Shown: positions 48,572 to 57,448, numbered from the stretch's first letter. The stretch is DNA of 64,000 bases from Mesorhizobium sp. M2E.F.Ca.ET.219.01.1.1 (GCF_004016445.2 NZ_SADT02000001.1:1035630-1099629), one strand, 5' to 3'. The notes: generated by a model from the sequence alone, not told the origin. Translations and numbers: made by a program.

Positions 48572-49344
48572 CCCTGCTTTCGCTTCACGGCATCCGCAAG
48601 AGTTTCGGCGCGGTCGACGTTTTGCACGGCGTGGACCTCTCGGTCGCGGCCGGCGAGGTGGTCGGGCTGGTCGGCGACAATGGCGCCGGCAAGTCGACGC
48701 TGATGAAAACCATCACCGGCATCTACCGGGCCGACTCGGGCTCGATCGAATTCGACGGCAAGGACATCCTTGCCCTCGATCCTGGACAGCGCCGCCAACT
48801 CGGCATCGAGATGATCTACCAGGATCTTTCGTTAGCCAAGCAGCAGGACGTGGCGTCCAACATCTTTCTCGGACGGGAGCCGACGAAGCGGCTGTTCGGC
48901 CTGTTCCCCGGCTTCGTCGACAAAGGCGAGATGGATCGCCAAGCCGCAAAAATGATCGAGCGGCTCGGCGCGCATCTGCCGTCGATCAACCGTTCCGTCG
49001 GCTCGTTCTCGGGCGGCCAGCAGCAGACGGTGGCGATCGCGCGGGCGCTCACCTTCAACCCGAAGCTCGTCATCATGGATGAGCCGACGGCGGCCCTTGC
49101 GGTGCGCGAGGTGCAGAGCGTGCTCGACCTCATCCGGCGGCTCAAGTCAGAAGGCATCGCCGTCATCCTGATCTCGCACCGGCTGAACGACGTGCTGTCG
49201 GTCACCGACCGCATCGTCGTGCTGCGCCATGGGCGGGCGGATGCCGATCTCGTCACCGCCAGGACCAATATGAACGAAGTCGTCAGCCGCATCGTCGGCG
49301 GCGGCGACATTGCCGCCGCGGCGGCGCATGAGCAACGAGGCTGA
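48568..49344 (+). CDS. Sugar-type ABC transporter ATPase, single domain
   Basis: A 258-residue ATPase with one nucleotide-binding domain: Walker A GDNGAGKSTLMKTITG, signature SFSGGQQQTVAIARAL and Walker B LVIMDEPTAALAVRE, then the H-loop ISHRL. It is about half the size of RbsA-type ATPases, so it must dimerise, as in FrcA-type sugar importers of rhizobia. It starts within the permease stop and is followed immediately by the epimerase-like gene. Confidence 0.9.
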   Translation: MTLLSLHGIRKSFGAVDVLHGVDLSVAAGEVVGLVGDNGAGKSTLMKTITGIYRADSGSIEFDGKDILALDPGQRRQLGIEMIYQDLSLAKQQDVASNIFLGREPTKRLFGLFPGFVDKGEMDRQAAKMIERLGAHLPSINRSVGSFSGGQQQTVAIARALTFNPKLVIMDEPTAALAVREVQSVLDLIRRLKSEGIAVILISHRLNDVLSVTDRIVVLRHGRADADLVTARTNMNEVVSRIVGGGDIAAAAAHEQRG

Positions 49345-49345
49345 T

Positions 49346-50200
49346 ATGAATACCTTCGGACTGCACACTTTCGCGATCGCGCCGGTCTGGGACCTTGCCC
49401 GCATCGAGCCGCAGATGGACCGGCTGAAGGAGCTCGGCATCGGGCTGATGGAGATCCCGCTGCTGAGGCCGGAGGAGATCGACACCAAGCGCACGCGCGG
49501 CTTCGCCAGTCACTATGGCGTCGAGCTCATCCCGTCGCTTGGCCTGCCGCGCGCGCTCGATGTGGTCGAGCGGCCGGAAGAGGCGCTCGACTTCCTGCAG
49601 CCGGCCTTCAAAGTCTGCAACGAGGTCGGCGCCGAGGCGCTCGGCGGCGTCACCTACGGCACGATCGGCAAGACCACCGGACGGGCGCCGACGCAGCGCG
49701 AGATCGACGGTATGTGCCGCTTCCTCGAACGTGCGGCGAAATCGGCGAAGTCGCGCAGCCTGAAGCTCGGCATCGAGCCCTGCAACCGCTATGAGACGCA
49801 TCTCATCAACCGCGGCATCGATGCGGCGCGCATCATCGAGCGCGTCGGTGCCGACAACATCTTCATCCATCTCGACACCTACCACATGCATATCGAGGAA
49901 GAGAGCTTTGCCGCCGGCTTCGAGGCGGCAGCGCCCTATCTCGGCTATGTGCATGTGTCGGAAGCCAATCGCGGCGTGCCCGGTCGCGGCATGCTCAACT
50001 GGGCGGCCTGCATGAAGGCGATCGCCGACATCGGCTATCAGGGCCCAATCACGCTCGAAAGCATGAACCACGTCGATGTCGATATCGCCGGCGGGCTCGC
50101 GGTGTGGCGGCCGGTGGCGGAAGACCCGCGCGACGTCATCGAGGTTGGCCTGCCTTTCCTGCGCGAGGAAGCGAAGAAGGCCGGATTGACGCTGGGGTGA
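49346..50200 (+). CDS. Sugar phosphate isomerase/epimerase, D-psicose/D-tagatose 3-epimerase-like
   Basis: A 284-residue TIM barrel of the AP-endonuclease-2-like family (PF01261). Start at ATG 49346, one base after the ATPase stop. Metal ligands of D-tagatose/D-psicose 3-epimerases are in place: Glu in IEPCNRYETH, Asp and His in FIHLDTYHMHIEEE, and Glu in ITLESMNHVD. These enzymes interconvert ketoses at C3 with Mn. Location at the end of a sugar-importer operon under a LacI regulator fits uptake and isomerisation of a rare ketose. The exact sugar is not known. Confidence 0.87.
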   Translation: MNTFGLHTFAIAPVWDLARIEPQMDRLKELGIGLMEIPLLRPEEIDTKRTRGFASHYGVELIPSLGLPRALDVVERPEEALDFLQPAFKVCNEVGAEALGGVTYGTIGKTTGRAPTQREIDGMCRFLERAAKSAKSRSLKLGIEPCNRYETHLINRGIDAARIIERVGADNIFIHLDTYHMHIEEESFAAGFEAAAPYLGYVHVSEANRGVPGRGMLNWAACMKAIADIGYQGPITLESMNHVDVDIAGGLAVWRPVAEDPRDVIEVGLPFLREEAKKAGLTLG

Positions 50201-50203
50201 GGT

Positions 50204-50236
50204 TTCTTCCTTCTCCCGCAAGGGGAGAAGGAAGAA
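50204..50236. terminator. Perfect 14-bp hairpin between converging genes
   Basis: TTCTTCCTTCTCCC (50204-50217), loop GCAAG, and the exact complement GGGAGAAGGAAGAA (50223-50236). It lies between the epimerase stop (50200) and the aldehyde dehydrogenase stop (50245), an ideal place for a bidirectional terminator. The CTTCTCCC-GCAAG-GGGAGAAG core is a common rhizobial intergenic repeat. Confidence 0.65.
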
Positions 50237-50244
50237 GCGGCCAA

Positions 50245-51690
50245 TCAGAACGGGTAGTGCTGGCCCGGATCCTCGATCGTCACCCAGCGCAGGTCGGTGA
50301 ACTCGGCGATCGAGGCCTTGCCGCCGAAGCGGCCATAGCCCGAACCCTTGACGCCGCCGAAAGGCATCTGCGCCTCGTCGCCGACGGTCGGGCCGTTGAT
50401 GTGGCAGATGCCGGCCTGGATGCGCGCGGCAACCGCCATGGCGCGGCGAATGTTGCGGCTGAAGACGGCCGACGACAGGCCGTATTCGGTGTCGTTGGCG
50501 ACGCGCACGGCCTCCTCTTCGCCTTTGACGCGGATCACCGGTTTGACCGGGCCGAAGGATTCCTCCGCATAGACGCGCATGGCGGGGGTCACCTGGTCAA
50601 GGAGCGTAGCTTCCACGACCGTGCCCGTGCGTTTGCCACCGGCGGCAAGCTTGGCGCCTTTCGCGGTCGCATCAGCGATCAGCTCCTCCATCTTGTCCGC
50701 GGCCTGAGTGCTGATCAGCGAGCCAAGGACGACATGGCCTCGCGGATCGCCGGCCGGAAGTCGCGAAGCACGGGCGGCAAGCTTGGCGACGAACTCGTCG
50801 GCGATCTTCTCGTCAACGATAAGACGTTCGGTCGACATGCAGATCTGGCCCTGATGCATGAAGGCGCCGAAAACAGCGGCATTGACTGCCGCGTCGATGT
50901 CGGCGTCGTCCAGCACGACCAGTGGCGCCTTGCCGCCGAGCTCGAGCAGCGCCGGCTTGAGGTGCCGTCCGGAGAGCTCGGCGATGATGCGGCCGACCTT
51001 GGTCGAACCGGTGAAGTTGACGCGCTTCACCGCCGGATGCGCGATCAGCGCCTCGACGATCGCCGCGGCGTCCCTCGGATCGTTGGTGACGACATTGACG
51101 ACGCCTTTCGGCAAGCCGGCCTCGACCAGCACCTGGCCGATCAGGCGATGCGTGCCGGGGCACATTTCGGAAGCCTTCAGCACCACGGTGTTGCCGCAGG
51201 CGAGCGGCATGGCGAGTGCACGCGTGCCGAGGATGACCGGCGCGTTCCACGGCGCGATGCCGAGGCACACACCTGCCGGCTGACGGATCGCCATGGCGAG
51301 CGTGCCCGGCTTGTCGGACGGAATAACCTCGCCGGAAATCTGCGTGGTCATCGCCGCCGCCTCGCGCAGCATGTTGGAGGCCAGCATGACGTTGAAGCCC
51401 GCCCAGGGGCCGGTGGCGCCGGTCTCTTCCATCATCAGCTTCGTGAACTCGCCAACCTTCGAAGCCATCACATCGGCGGCCTTCAAGAGCAGTGCCCGGC
51501 GTTCACCGGGTCCGGTCTTCGACCAGGCATCGAAAGCAGCGGCCGCAGCATCGACTGCGGCATTGGCGTCGGCAATGCTTGCAGCGGCGGCGCGCGTCGC
51601 GAGCTTGCCGGTGAAGGGGTCCAGGCGTTCGTAGGAGGCCTTGCCGGTCGCTGCCCTTTCGTCGCCATCAATCAGAAGTCCGATATCCAT
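50245..51690 (-). CDS. Aldehyde dehydrogenase family, aryl-aldehyde (salicylaldehyde/vanillin)-like
   Basis: A 481-residue aldehyde dehydrogenase with intact catalysis: general base E250 in LLELGGKAP and nucleophile C284 in QGQICMSTER. The sequence pattern (RQPAGVCLGIAPWNAPVILG, YGLSSAVFSRNI, FGGVKGSGYGRFGGK) resembles salicylaldehyde, vanillin and benzaldehyde dehydrogenases. SD GAGGGAG precedes the ATG. It is the last gene of the minus-strand operon that begins with the aromatic importer, after a coniferyl-alcohol-dehydrogenase-like SDR, so it may oxidise coniferyl aldehyde or vanillin towards ferulate, vanillate and protocatechuate. Substrate is inferred. Confidence 0.88.
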   Translation of the reverse strand: MDIGLLIDGDERAATGKASYERLDPFTGKLATRAAAASIADANAAVDAAAAAFDAWSKTGPGERRALLLKAADVMASKVGEFTKLMMEETGATGPWAGFNVMLASNMLREAAAMTTQISGEVIPSDKPGTLAMAIRQPAGVCLGIAPWNAPVILGTRALAMPLACGNTVVLKASEMCPGTHRLIGQVLVEAGLPKGVVNVVTNDPRDAAAIVEALIAHPAVKRVNFTGSTKVGRIIAELSGRHLKPALLELGGKAPLVVLDDADIDAAVNAAVFGAFMHQGQICMSTERLIVDEKIADEFVAKLAARASRLPAGDPRGHVVLGSLISTQAADKMEELIADATAKGAKLAAGGKRTGTVVEATLLDQVTPAMRVYAEESFGPVKPVIRVKGEEEAVRVANDTEYGLSSAVFSRNIRRAMAVAARIQAGICHINGPTVGDEAQMPFGGVKGSGYGRFGGKASIAEFTDLRWVTIEDPGQHYPF

Positions 51691-51726
51691 TGTTCTCTCC
51701 CTCGCTCCCGGTGGAGCGTTGCAAAA

Positions 51727-52512
51727 TCAGAAGCCAAGCACTTCCGCGTTGATCGACGCCTCGAGGCCGCCGTCGACGGGCACGTTGGCGCCATTGATCC
51801 AGCGTGCGCCGTCCGAGCACAGGAACAGCACGACCGGCGCGATGTCGCCCGATGTGCCGGCTCGGCCGACCCGGACGATATCGCTGTCAACCTTCGCGTC
51901 GCCCAGCACGCTGCGGAACTGTTTGAGGATCGGCGTCTCCACCGGGCCCGGGCTGACCGCATTGACGCGGATGCCGCGGCTCTTGAACAGCTTCTGATGC
52001 GCGGCGCGGAAGGTCCACAGGAGGAGGAGCTCCTTCGAGACCGGATAGCCTTCTTCGTTCTTCACTGCGTGGTCGGCAATCACCTTCGGGACATCGGGAA
52101 AACCCTCGACGCCGACCATTGAGGCGGCGCGGTTGAGATTGGCGCGCCAGCCGTAGCCGGCGATCGAGGCGACGTTGACGATGGCGCCGCCCTCGCGAAG
52201 TTTTGGCGCCAGCGCTTCGGACAGCGCGCGCAGGCCGTAGAAATTGACGGCGAACGTCGGCGCGGCGCCGGTGTTGCCGGAGAGACCGGCGACGTTGCAC
52301 AGCGCATCGAGCCGCTGCGGCAGTTGCGCGACAAGATCGTCGACGCCGGATTTGGACGAGATGTCGGCCTTGACGAAGATGCCCTGATGATCGGCTGGCT
52401 CGCGCATGTCGACGCCGATCACATCGGCGCCAAGTTGGCCCGCCAGTTCCGCCGTGCGGGCGCCGATGCCCGAGGCGACGCCGGTGATGAGGATCGTCTT
52501 GCCGAACAGCAT
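51727..52512 (-). CDS. Short-chain dehydrogenase, coniferyl-alcohol-dehydrogenase-like
   Basis: A 261-residue SDR resembling bacterial coniferyl alcohol dehydrogenase (CalA type), with TILITGVASGIGARTAELAG, the unusual NVAGLSGNTG in place of NNAG, and a Tyr-xxx-Lys in GYPVSKELLLLWTF, which is characteristic of that group. It would oxidise coniferyl alcohol or a similar aryl alcohol to the aldehyde. The ATG at 52512 is used; an in-frame GTG at 52518, overlapping the permease stop and closer to GGGAG, is an equal option. It lies between the importer genes and the aryl-aldehyde-dehydrogenase-like gene. Confidence 0.83.
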   Translation of the reverse strand: MLFGKTILITGVASGIGARTAELAGQLGADVIGVDMREPADHQGIFVKADISSKSGVDDLVAQLPQRLDALCNVAGLSGNTGAAPTFAVNFYGLRALSEALAPKLREGGAIVNVASIAGYGWRANLNRAASMVGVEGFPDVPKVIADHAVKNEEGYPVSKELLLLWTFRAAHQKLFKSRGIRVNAVSPGPVETPILKQFRSVLGDAKVDSDIVRVGRAGTSGDIAPVVLFLCSDGARWINGANVPVDGGLEASINAEVLGF

Positions 52513-52514
52513 GC

Positions 52515-53576
52515 TCACGCTTTCTCCCGAGATGTTGTTACCTGTGCCGGCGAAGCGGTCCCACCGGTCGTGTCGCTTGCGTTGACAGGAAGCCTGACGC
52601 GGTAGCCGACCGAAAGCAGGCGCCAACCAAAACGCTCTTCGAGCGTGCCCCACAGACCGCGCGGCAAGAGCAGCGAGAAGATCAGCGCCGTGGCGCCGAG
52701 CCCGATCAGGTACCAGACGCCGGTGCCGCCGAACCAGGTCTCGATGAGGAAGAAGATGAGCGCGCCAAGGATGGCGCCTTCGAAGGTACCGATGCCCCCG
52801 ACCAGCACAATGAAGATCATGTAGGCGGTCCACTGGACGCTGAAGTACGTCTTCGGCTGGAAGGTGATTGAGGTCGCCAGCCACAGCGCGCCGGCAACGC
52901 CGATGCCGAAAGCGGCGAGCACGAAGAGCAGCCGCTTGGTGCCGGTGACGCGCACGCCGATGGAGGCTGCCGCGTCCTCATTGTCGCGGATGGCGCGGAT
53001 GGCGGCGCCCGTGCTGCCGCGCAGCAGGCCGAACAGGACGGCGAGCAGCGCCGTCATCGAGGCCAGCGCCAGCCAGTAGATGGTCAGCCTGCGTGTCGAC
53101 GCGTCGTAGACGTTGAGCGAGATCAGCGAGGTGCCGGTCTCGCCCTGGATCAGCCGGTCGAGATTGACGAGAAGGTGGGTGAGTGCCGCTATCACCCACA
53201 TGCCGATGGCGAACTCGCCGTTCCTCAAGCGCAGCATGAACAGCGAGATCGGCCAGGACACGGCGCCGACGATGACCGCCGAAACGAACAGCGAGACGAA
53301 CGGATTGAGCCCGGCGTTGGCGAGGCGGATGGCGAAGTAGGCGCCGAGACCGAAGAACACCTGCTGGCCGACCGAGACCAGCCCGCCGAAACCGGCAAGT
53401 GCGTTCCACATCGCGGCGAGGATCACATAGATGAACAAAGCGGTCATGCGGTCGACCGCGCCTGCGGAGAGGAACTGCGGCGCGAGGGCAAGCAGCAGGA
53501 TGATGATCGCGACGCCGCAGCCGGCGATGCGCGAGGCGGCCGTGCCGCGCTCGATGACGGGGGAGGCGGCGCTCAT
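52515..53576 (-). CDS. Branched-chain amino acid-type ABC permease (LivM family), aromatic importer
   Basis: A 353-residue LivM-type permease with about ten membrane segments. Start at ATG 53576, inside the stop of the LivH-type gene (ATGA). Family marks are FGGLVSVGQQVFFGLGAYFA (about 62-81), GAAIRAIRDNEDAAASIGV and FIVLVGGIGTFEGAILGAL. With the LivH partner it forms the membrane channel. The adjacent pcaQ and its boxes point to protocatechuate or related aromatic acids as cargo, as for the PcaQ-controlled PcaMNVWX importer of Sinorhizobium meliloti; specific subunit names are not assigned here. Confidence 0.88.
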   Translation of the reverse strand: MSAASPVIERGTAASRIAGCGVAIIILLLALAPQFLSAGAVDRMTALFIYVILAAMWNALAGFGGLVSVGQQVFFGLGAYFAIRLANAGLNPFVSLFVSAVIVGAVSWPISLFMLRLRNGEFAIGMWVIAALTHLLVNLDRLIQGETGTSLISLNVYDASTRRLTIYWLALASMTALLAVLFGLLRGSTGAAIRAIRDNEDAAASIGVRVTGTKRLLFVLAAFGIGVAGALWLATSITFQPKTYFSVQWTAYMIFIVLVGGIGTFEGAILGALIFFLIETWFGGTGVWYLIGLGATALIFSLLLPRGLWGTLEERFGWRLLSVGYRVRLPVNASDTTGGTASPAQVTTSREKA

Positions 53577-54469
53577 GGCACCTTCCCCGTCGAGAACCGC
53601 AGCAAGCCGCGCAGGCCGAGGCCGGAAGTGTAGAGCCGAATGAACAGCACGATCAGGAAGGCGACGTGCCCGCCGATGAGAAAGCCTTGCGGATGTACCT
53701 TGGCGCCGAGCGTCTGGGCGAGCGCCAGCACGATGCCGCCGATGAGCGTGCCCCAGAGCGAGCCGGCGCCGCCGATGACGGCCGCCTCGAAGGCGAACAG
53801 AAGTTGCGTTGCGCCGGCATAGGGATCGAAGGTGGCGCGCATACCGAGGAAGGCGCCGGCGAGACCGACGGTGACCATGGCGATTGCCGCGGCGATCGCG
53901 TTGGCGCGGCGCACATCGACGCCGACGAGGCCGGCGGTGTCGGGGTCTTCCGAAGTGGCGCGGATCGAGCGGCCGAGCCCGGTGCGGGTGAGAAAGAGCT
54001 GCAGCCCGCCGAGCAGGACGACAGCGGCGACGAAGATGATCACCGCGAGCTTGCCGACATAGAGGCTGCCTGGCCATTCCCACGAATCGTAGGACAGGTT
54101 GCCGATGAACGGCGCCAGCGAGCGCGTGTCGGCGCCGAACTGTTCGAACAGCACATTGTCGATGACGATGGCGAGGCCGAAGGTGGTGAGGATCGGTAAG
54201 AGCGCGCCACCGCGCGCACTGCGCTCGAGCAGGAAGCGCTGCAAGGCCCAGCCGATCACCGCCATCAGCGGCAACACGATGGCGAGGCCCAGGAAGGGCG
54301 GGATGTGGAAGCGCGAGGCGAGCAGCCACAGCGCGAAGGCCGACAGCACGGCAAGGCTGCCATGCGCCAGGTTGATGATGCGCATCACCGAGAACATGAA
54401 GGAGAGGCCGCAGGCGATCAGCGCGTAATAGCCGCCAAGCAGGATGCCCTGGACGATCTGGTTGGTCAT
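53573..54469 (-). CDS. Branched-chain amino acid-type ABC permease (LivH family), aromatic importer
   Basis: A 298-residue LivH-type permease: QGILLGGYYALIACGLSFMF and RIINLAHGSLAVLSAF at the N-terminus, EDPDTAGLVGVDVRRANAIA in the conserved cytoplasmic loop and VIGGAGSLWGTLIGGIVLAL near the C-terminus. It has about eight membrane segments. The ATG overlaps the LivF-type stop by four bases. It is the second membrane partner of the importer. Confidence 0.9.
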   Translation of the reverse strand: MTNQIVQGILLGGYYALIACGLSFMFSVMRIINLAHGSLAVLSAFALWLLASRFHIPPFLGLAIVLPLMAVIGWALQRFLLERSARGGALLPILTTFGLAIVIDNVLFEQFGADTRSLAPFIGNLSYDSWEWPGSLYVGKLAVIIFVAAVVLLGGLQLFLTRTGLGRSIRATSEDPDTAGLVGVDVRRANAIAAAIAMVTVGLAGAFLGMRATFDPYAGATQLLFAFEAAVIGGAGSLWGTLIGGIVLALAQTLGAKVHPQGFLIGGHVAFLIVLFIRLYTSGLGLRGLLRFSTGKVP

Positions 54470-55194
54470 GCCGGCACGCCTCCGGCGGCTTTGCGGTGCA
54501 GGCCGAAATAGGCTTTGGTCACCTCGTCGCGCGAGGCGTTCTTGCTGTCGCCTGCAAGCGCGATGCGGCCCTCGAGCATGCAGATGACCTTGTTGGAGAC
54601 CGAGAGCGCGCGGTTGAGGTCCTGCTCGACCAGAATGATCGTCGTGCCGGAGCTGATCAGACCCTGAAGGGAGGCATAGACGCGGTCGACGACCAGCGGC
54701 GACAGGCCAAGCGAGACTTCGTCGAGCAGCAGCAGGTCGGGATTGCTCATCAATGCGCGGCCGATTGCCGTCGCCTGCTGCTCGCCGCCGGAAAGATGTC
54801 CGGCCTTGGCGTGGCGGCGCGGCTTGAGGTTGGGGAAGGTTTCCAGCACGCGCTCGACGCTCCAGTCGCCGCGGCGGCCGGCGGTGCGGCCAAGCAGAAG
54901 ATTTTCCTCGACAGTCATCTGCACGAATAGCCGACGGCCCTCTGGCACCAAGGCCACGCCTTTGCGGACGCGCTCATGCGAAGGCACGCCGGAAAGGTCG
55001 GCGCCGTCGAAGACCACGCGGCCGGAGGCTGCCTGGTGCGCGCCGGCGATCGCCCTCAACAATGTCGTCTTGCCGGCGCCGTTGGCGCCGACCAGCGCCA
55101 GCGTCTCGCCGCGCTCGACGCTGAAGCTGACGCCGCGCACCGCCTGCAGCAAGCCATGCCGGACGACCAGATCCTCGACCGACAGCAGGCTCAT
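54466..55194 (-). CDS. ABC transporter ATPase, LivF family, aromatic importer
   Basis: A 242-residue ATPase: Walker A GANGAGKTTLLRAIAG (about 36-51), LivF-typical VPEGRRLFVQMTVEENLLLG, signature HLSGGEQQATAIGRAL, Walker B LLLLDEVSLGLSPL, and the H-switch region IILVEQDLNRAL. Length is normal. It overlaps both its neighbours by four bases, which indicates tight translational coupling in the operon. Confidence 0.91.
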   Translation of the reverse strand: MSLLSVEDLVVRHGLLQAVRGVSFSVERGETLALVGANGAGKTTLLRAIAGAHQAASGRVVFDGADLSGVPSHERVRKGVALVPEGRRLFVQMTVEENLLLGRTAGRRGDWSVERVLETFPNLKPRRHAKAGHLSGGEQQATAIGRALMSNPDLLLLDEVSLGLSPLVVDRVYASLQGLISSGTTIILVEQDLNRALSVSNKVICMLEGRIALAGDSKNASRDEVTKAYFGLHRKAAGGVPA

Positions 55195-55931
55195 TTCGGA
55201 CCTCCGCCGAGATAGGCGCTGATCACCTGCGGGTCGGCCATCACCGCCTGCGGGTCGCCGTCGGCGATAATCTTGCCGGCGTCCATGCAGATCAGCCGTT
55301 CGGCCACCTGCAGAAGGATGTGGACGATGTGCTCGATCCAGACGATGCCGATCCTGCGGCGGCGCAATTCGCGGATGGTCTCTACCAGCTCGCCGGCCTC
55401 GCCGTCGGTCAGGCCGCCGCCGATCTCGTCGAGCAGAAGCAGCGTCGGCTTCGCCGCCAGCGCGCGCGCCAGCTCCAGCCGCTTGCGGTCGAGCAAGCCA
55501 AGCGTCTCGGCGCGCCGGTTGGCGACGCCCAGCATGCCGCAGAGCTTCAGCGAGCCGAGCGCCTCCTCATAGGCCTCGTCGCGACCGAGGCCGGCGCCAT
55601 GCGAGGCGGCGACGAAGACATTCTCGAAGGCGGTCATGCCGCCGAAGGGTTTTGGCACTTGGTGCGTGCGGACGAGGCCCAGCCGGCAGCGCTGCGTCGC
55701 CGGCAGCGTGGTCACGTCATCACCCTTGAAGGCGATGGTGCCGGCGCTTGGTGGATAGGCGCCGGAAAGCACGCTGAGCAGCGTCGTCTTGCCGGCGCCG
55801 TTCGGGCCGACGATGCCCACCGCCTCTTCGGCGCCCATGGCGAAGTCGATGTCGTCGAGCACCACAAGCGCTCCGAAGCGCTTGTGGATGCCGGCGGCAC
55901 TGAGGATCGCACCGTTGGGCATGGCGTTCAC
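55191..55931 (-). CDS. ABC transporter ATPase, LivG family, aromatic importer
   Basis: A 246-residue ATPase: Walker A GPNGAGKTTLLSVLSG, Q-loop LVRTHQVPKPFGGMTAFENV, and Walker B TLLLLDEIGGGLTDGE followed by the H-switch in IVWIEHIVHIL. The signature region reads LGLLDRKRLELARAL, so the usual LSGG is replaced by LGLLDRKR, a change also seen in some LivG proteins. It starts 19 bp after the binding-protein stop and forms the ATPase heterodimer with the LivF-type gene. Confidence 0.9.
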   Translation of the reverse strand: MNAMPNGAILSAAGIHKRFGALVVLDDIDFAMGAEEAVGIVGPNGAGKTTLLSVLSGAYPPSAGTIAFKGDDVTTLPATQRCRLGLVRTHQVPKPFGGMTAFENVFVAASHGAGLGRDEAYEEALGSLKLCGMLGVANRRAETLGLLDRKRLELARALAAKPTLLLLDEIGGGLTDGEAGELVETIRELRRRRIGIVWIEHIVHILLQVAERLICMDAGKIIADGDPQAVMADPQVISAYLGGGPK

Positions 55932-55950
55932 GATGCGGTCCCTCGACAGA

Positions 55951-57267
55951 TCAGCCGTTGTAAGGCTGGAGCTTGGCCTCGACCGGCACCTTCGGATCGG
56001 TGGCGTTCTCGGTCACGACATAATCGAGCGGGAACTTCGAGCCTTCCTTGGCGGCGACCCATTGCGTGCCGATGATCGGGCCGGGCGAGACGTTGGCGAC
56101 TGGGCCGCTGGTGAAATCGACCTTGCCGATCATCGTCTCGGTCTTCAGCGTGCTCAGTGCCTTGGCGACCGCCGCCTTATCCTTGGCGTTGGAACTCGCC
56201 TTCAGGGCTTCGAAGCCGGCGTCGAGCAGCGACATCGAGGCGCCGAGTTGCTGCGTCCACTGCTTGCCGCTTGTCGCCTCGTAGCCATCGGCCAGTTCCG
56301 TTCCTGAGACGCCGGTCAGCGGCGACTTGTAGGGGAAGGCCTTGTGCCAATAGGCGGCACTCGCAATCTTCATGCCGAGATCGCCCAGCGCCTCGATGTC
56401 GGAGGGGAACAGACCGGTCTTGGCGACCTGGGCGATCTTGATCTGCCTTGTCAGGCCCTGCTGCGCGGCCTGGCGCCAGAAGGCGGCGAAATCGGGCGGG
56501 ATCGGGAAGGAGTTGAAGATCTCGACTCCTTCCTGCTTGAACAGCGCGATCTGCGAGGAATAGTCGGTGGTGCCGGTCTCATAGGCGCCGGGATCGACGA
56601 TCGTGAAACCTTGCTTGGCCAGAAGCGGCGCGAGGTTGGCGCGGATGGCGTTACCGTCGGCGTCGTTCGGATACATGACGCCGACCTTCTTGTTGGTCTC
56701 GATCAGGTTCCACTGCGAAATGTAGGTCTTGAAGAATTCGCCGACGCCGAAGCCGAAATGATAGGTCCATTTGAAAGGCGAGGGCGCGCCGGGCTTGGCG
56801 CCTCGGCCGAAATACCAGGCCTCCCACGGCATGACGGTCGAGAGGCAGGGCACGCCGGCTGCTTCGCAGGCATCCGCCACTGGATTGATCACCTCCGGCG
56901 TGGAGACGGCGAGCATCAGGTCGATGGCCTGGTTGTTGATCAGATCTTTTGCCAACTGGCCGGCGCGGGACGGGTCGGACTGGGTGTCCTGGTCGAGGAT
57001 ATCGACGCTGTATTTCTTGCCGCCGAGCTCGATGCCGTTGGCCAGGGCCTTGCGGGCAAGGTCGAGCACATAGCCGTCGGTCTCGCCGAAGCCGGCGAGC
57101 GGGCCGGTGCGCGGGCTGACGAAGCCGACCTTGACCGTGTCGGCGCTTTGCGCGAAGGCCTTGCCGCGGCCGAATGCCAGTGCCGCGCCGCCGGCCACCG
57201 ACGTGGCGATGAATTGGCGCCGTGAAATGCCCGATAGAGCGGGTTTGCTGCCGATAATGCGAGACAT
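55951..57267 (-). CDS. ABC transporter substrate-binding protein (LivK-type), aromatic importer
   Basis: A 438-residue binding protein of the Peripla_BP_6 type. Start at ATG 57267, with GAGGGAGGAG upstream. It has a Tat-like signal: ISRRQFIATSVAGGAALAFG then KAFAQ, so it may be exported folded. The mature part starts with DTVKVGFVSPRTGPLAGFGE. It heads the importer operon and is preceded by a PcaQ-type box and promoter module. Position and regulation suggest uptake of protocatechuate, 4-hydroxybenzoate or lignin-derived aromatics; ligand is inferred. Confidence 0.88.
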   Translation of the reverse strand: MSRIIGSKPALSGISRRQFIATSVAGGAALAFGRGKAFAQSADTVKVGFVSPRTGPLAGFGETDGYVLDLARKALANGIELGGKKYSVDILDQDTQSDPSRAGQLAKDLINNQAIDLMLAVSTPEVINPVADACEAAGVPCLSTVMPWEAWYFGRGAKPGAPSPFKWTYHFGFGVGEFFKTYISQWNLIETNKKVGVMYPNDADGNAIRANLAPLLAKQGFTIVDPGAYETGTTDYSSQIALFKQEGVEIFNSFPIPPDFAAFWRQAAQQGLTRQIKIAQVAKTGLFPSDIEALGDLGMKIASAAYWHKAFPYKSPLTGVSGTELADGYEATSGKQWTQQLGASMSLLDAGFEALKASSNAKDKAAVAKALSTLKTETMIGKVDFTSGPVANVSPGPIIGTQWVAAKEGSKFPLDYVVTENATDPKVPVEAKLQPYNG

Positions 57268-57354
57268 CTGCTCCTCCCTCAGTGGCCGTTCGACACGACG
57301 GCAAACGGGTCTTCCGTTTGCGGCCGGACGGCACGGCTCTCGATCCTCCGAGGT

Positions 57355-57410
57355 CACATTGCACTAGCGGTTTGGTTCGGTAAAATGATATTGTACGGTG
57401 TTTCATTAAC
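57355..57410 (-). repeat. Promoter module, left inverted copy (56 bp, 91% identical to 58384-58439)
   Basis: Reads as the reverse complement of 58384-58439 with 51 of 56 bases equal. It abuts a PcaQ-type box and contains a conserved TATCAT element (-10 like) in the direction of the importer operon. The two copies face away from each other, outside pcaQ. Confidence 0.85.
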
Positions 57411-57421
57411 CCCTAGGTTAG
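57406..57421 (-). promoter_or_regulatory. PcaQ-type box of the importer operon
   Basis: On the minus strand CTAACC-TAGG-GGTTAA, one base from the PcaQ box ATAACC-N4-GGTTAA described in Sinorhizobium meliloti. It overlaps the expected -35 region of the importer operon promoter. The site is a near-perfect palindrome. Confidence 0.7.
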
Positions 57422-57448
57422 CGGAATTCGAACTGCCAGGGCCGATCG

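Noticed and set aside
50104..52122. 672-codon open frame on the plus strand opposite the aldehyde dehydrogenase and SDR
   Set aside because: It crosses two real genes and an intergenic hairpin, and its composition is that of an antisense shadow.
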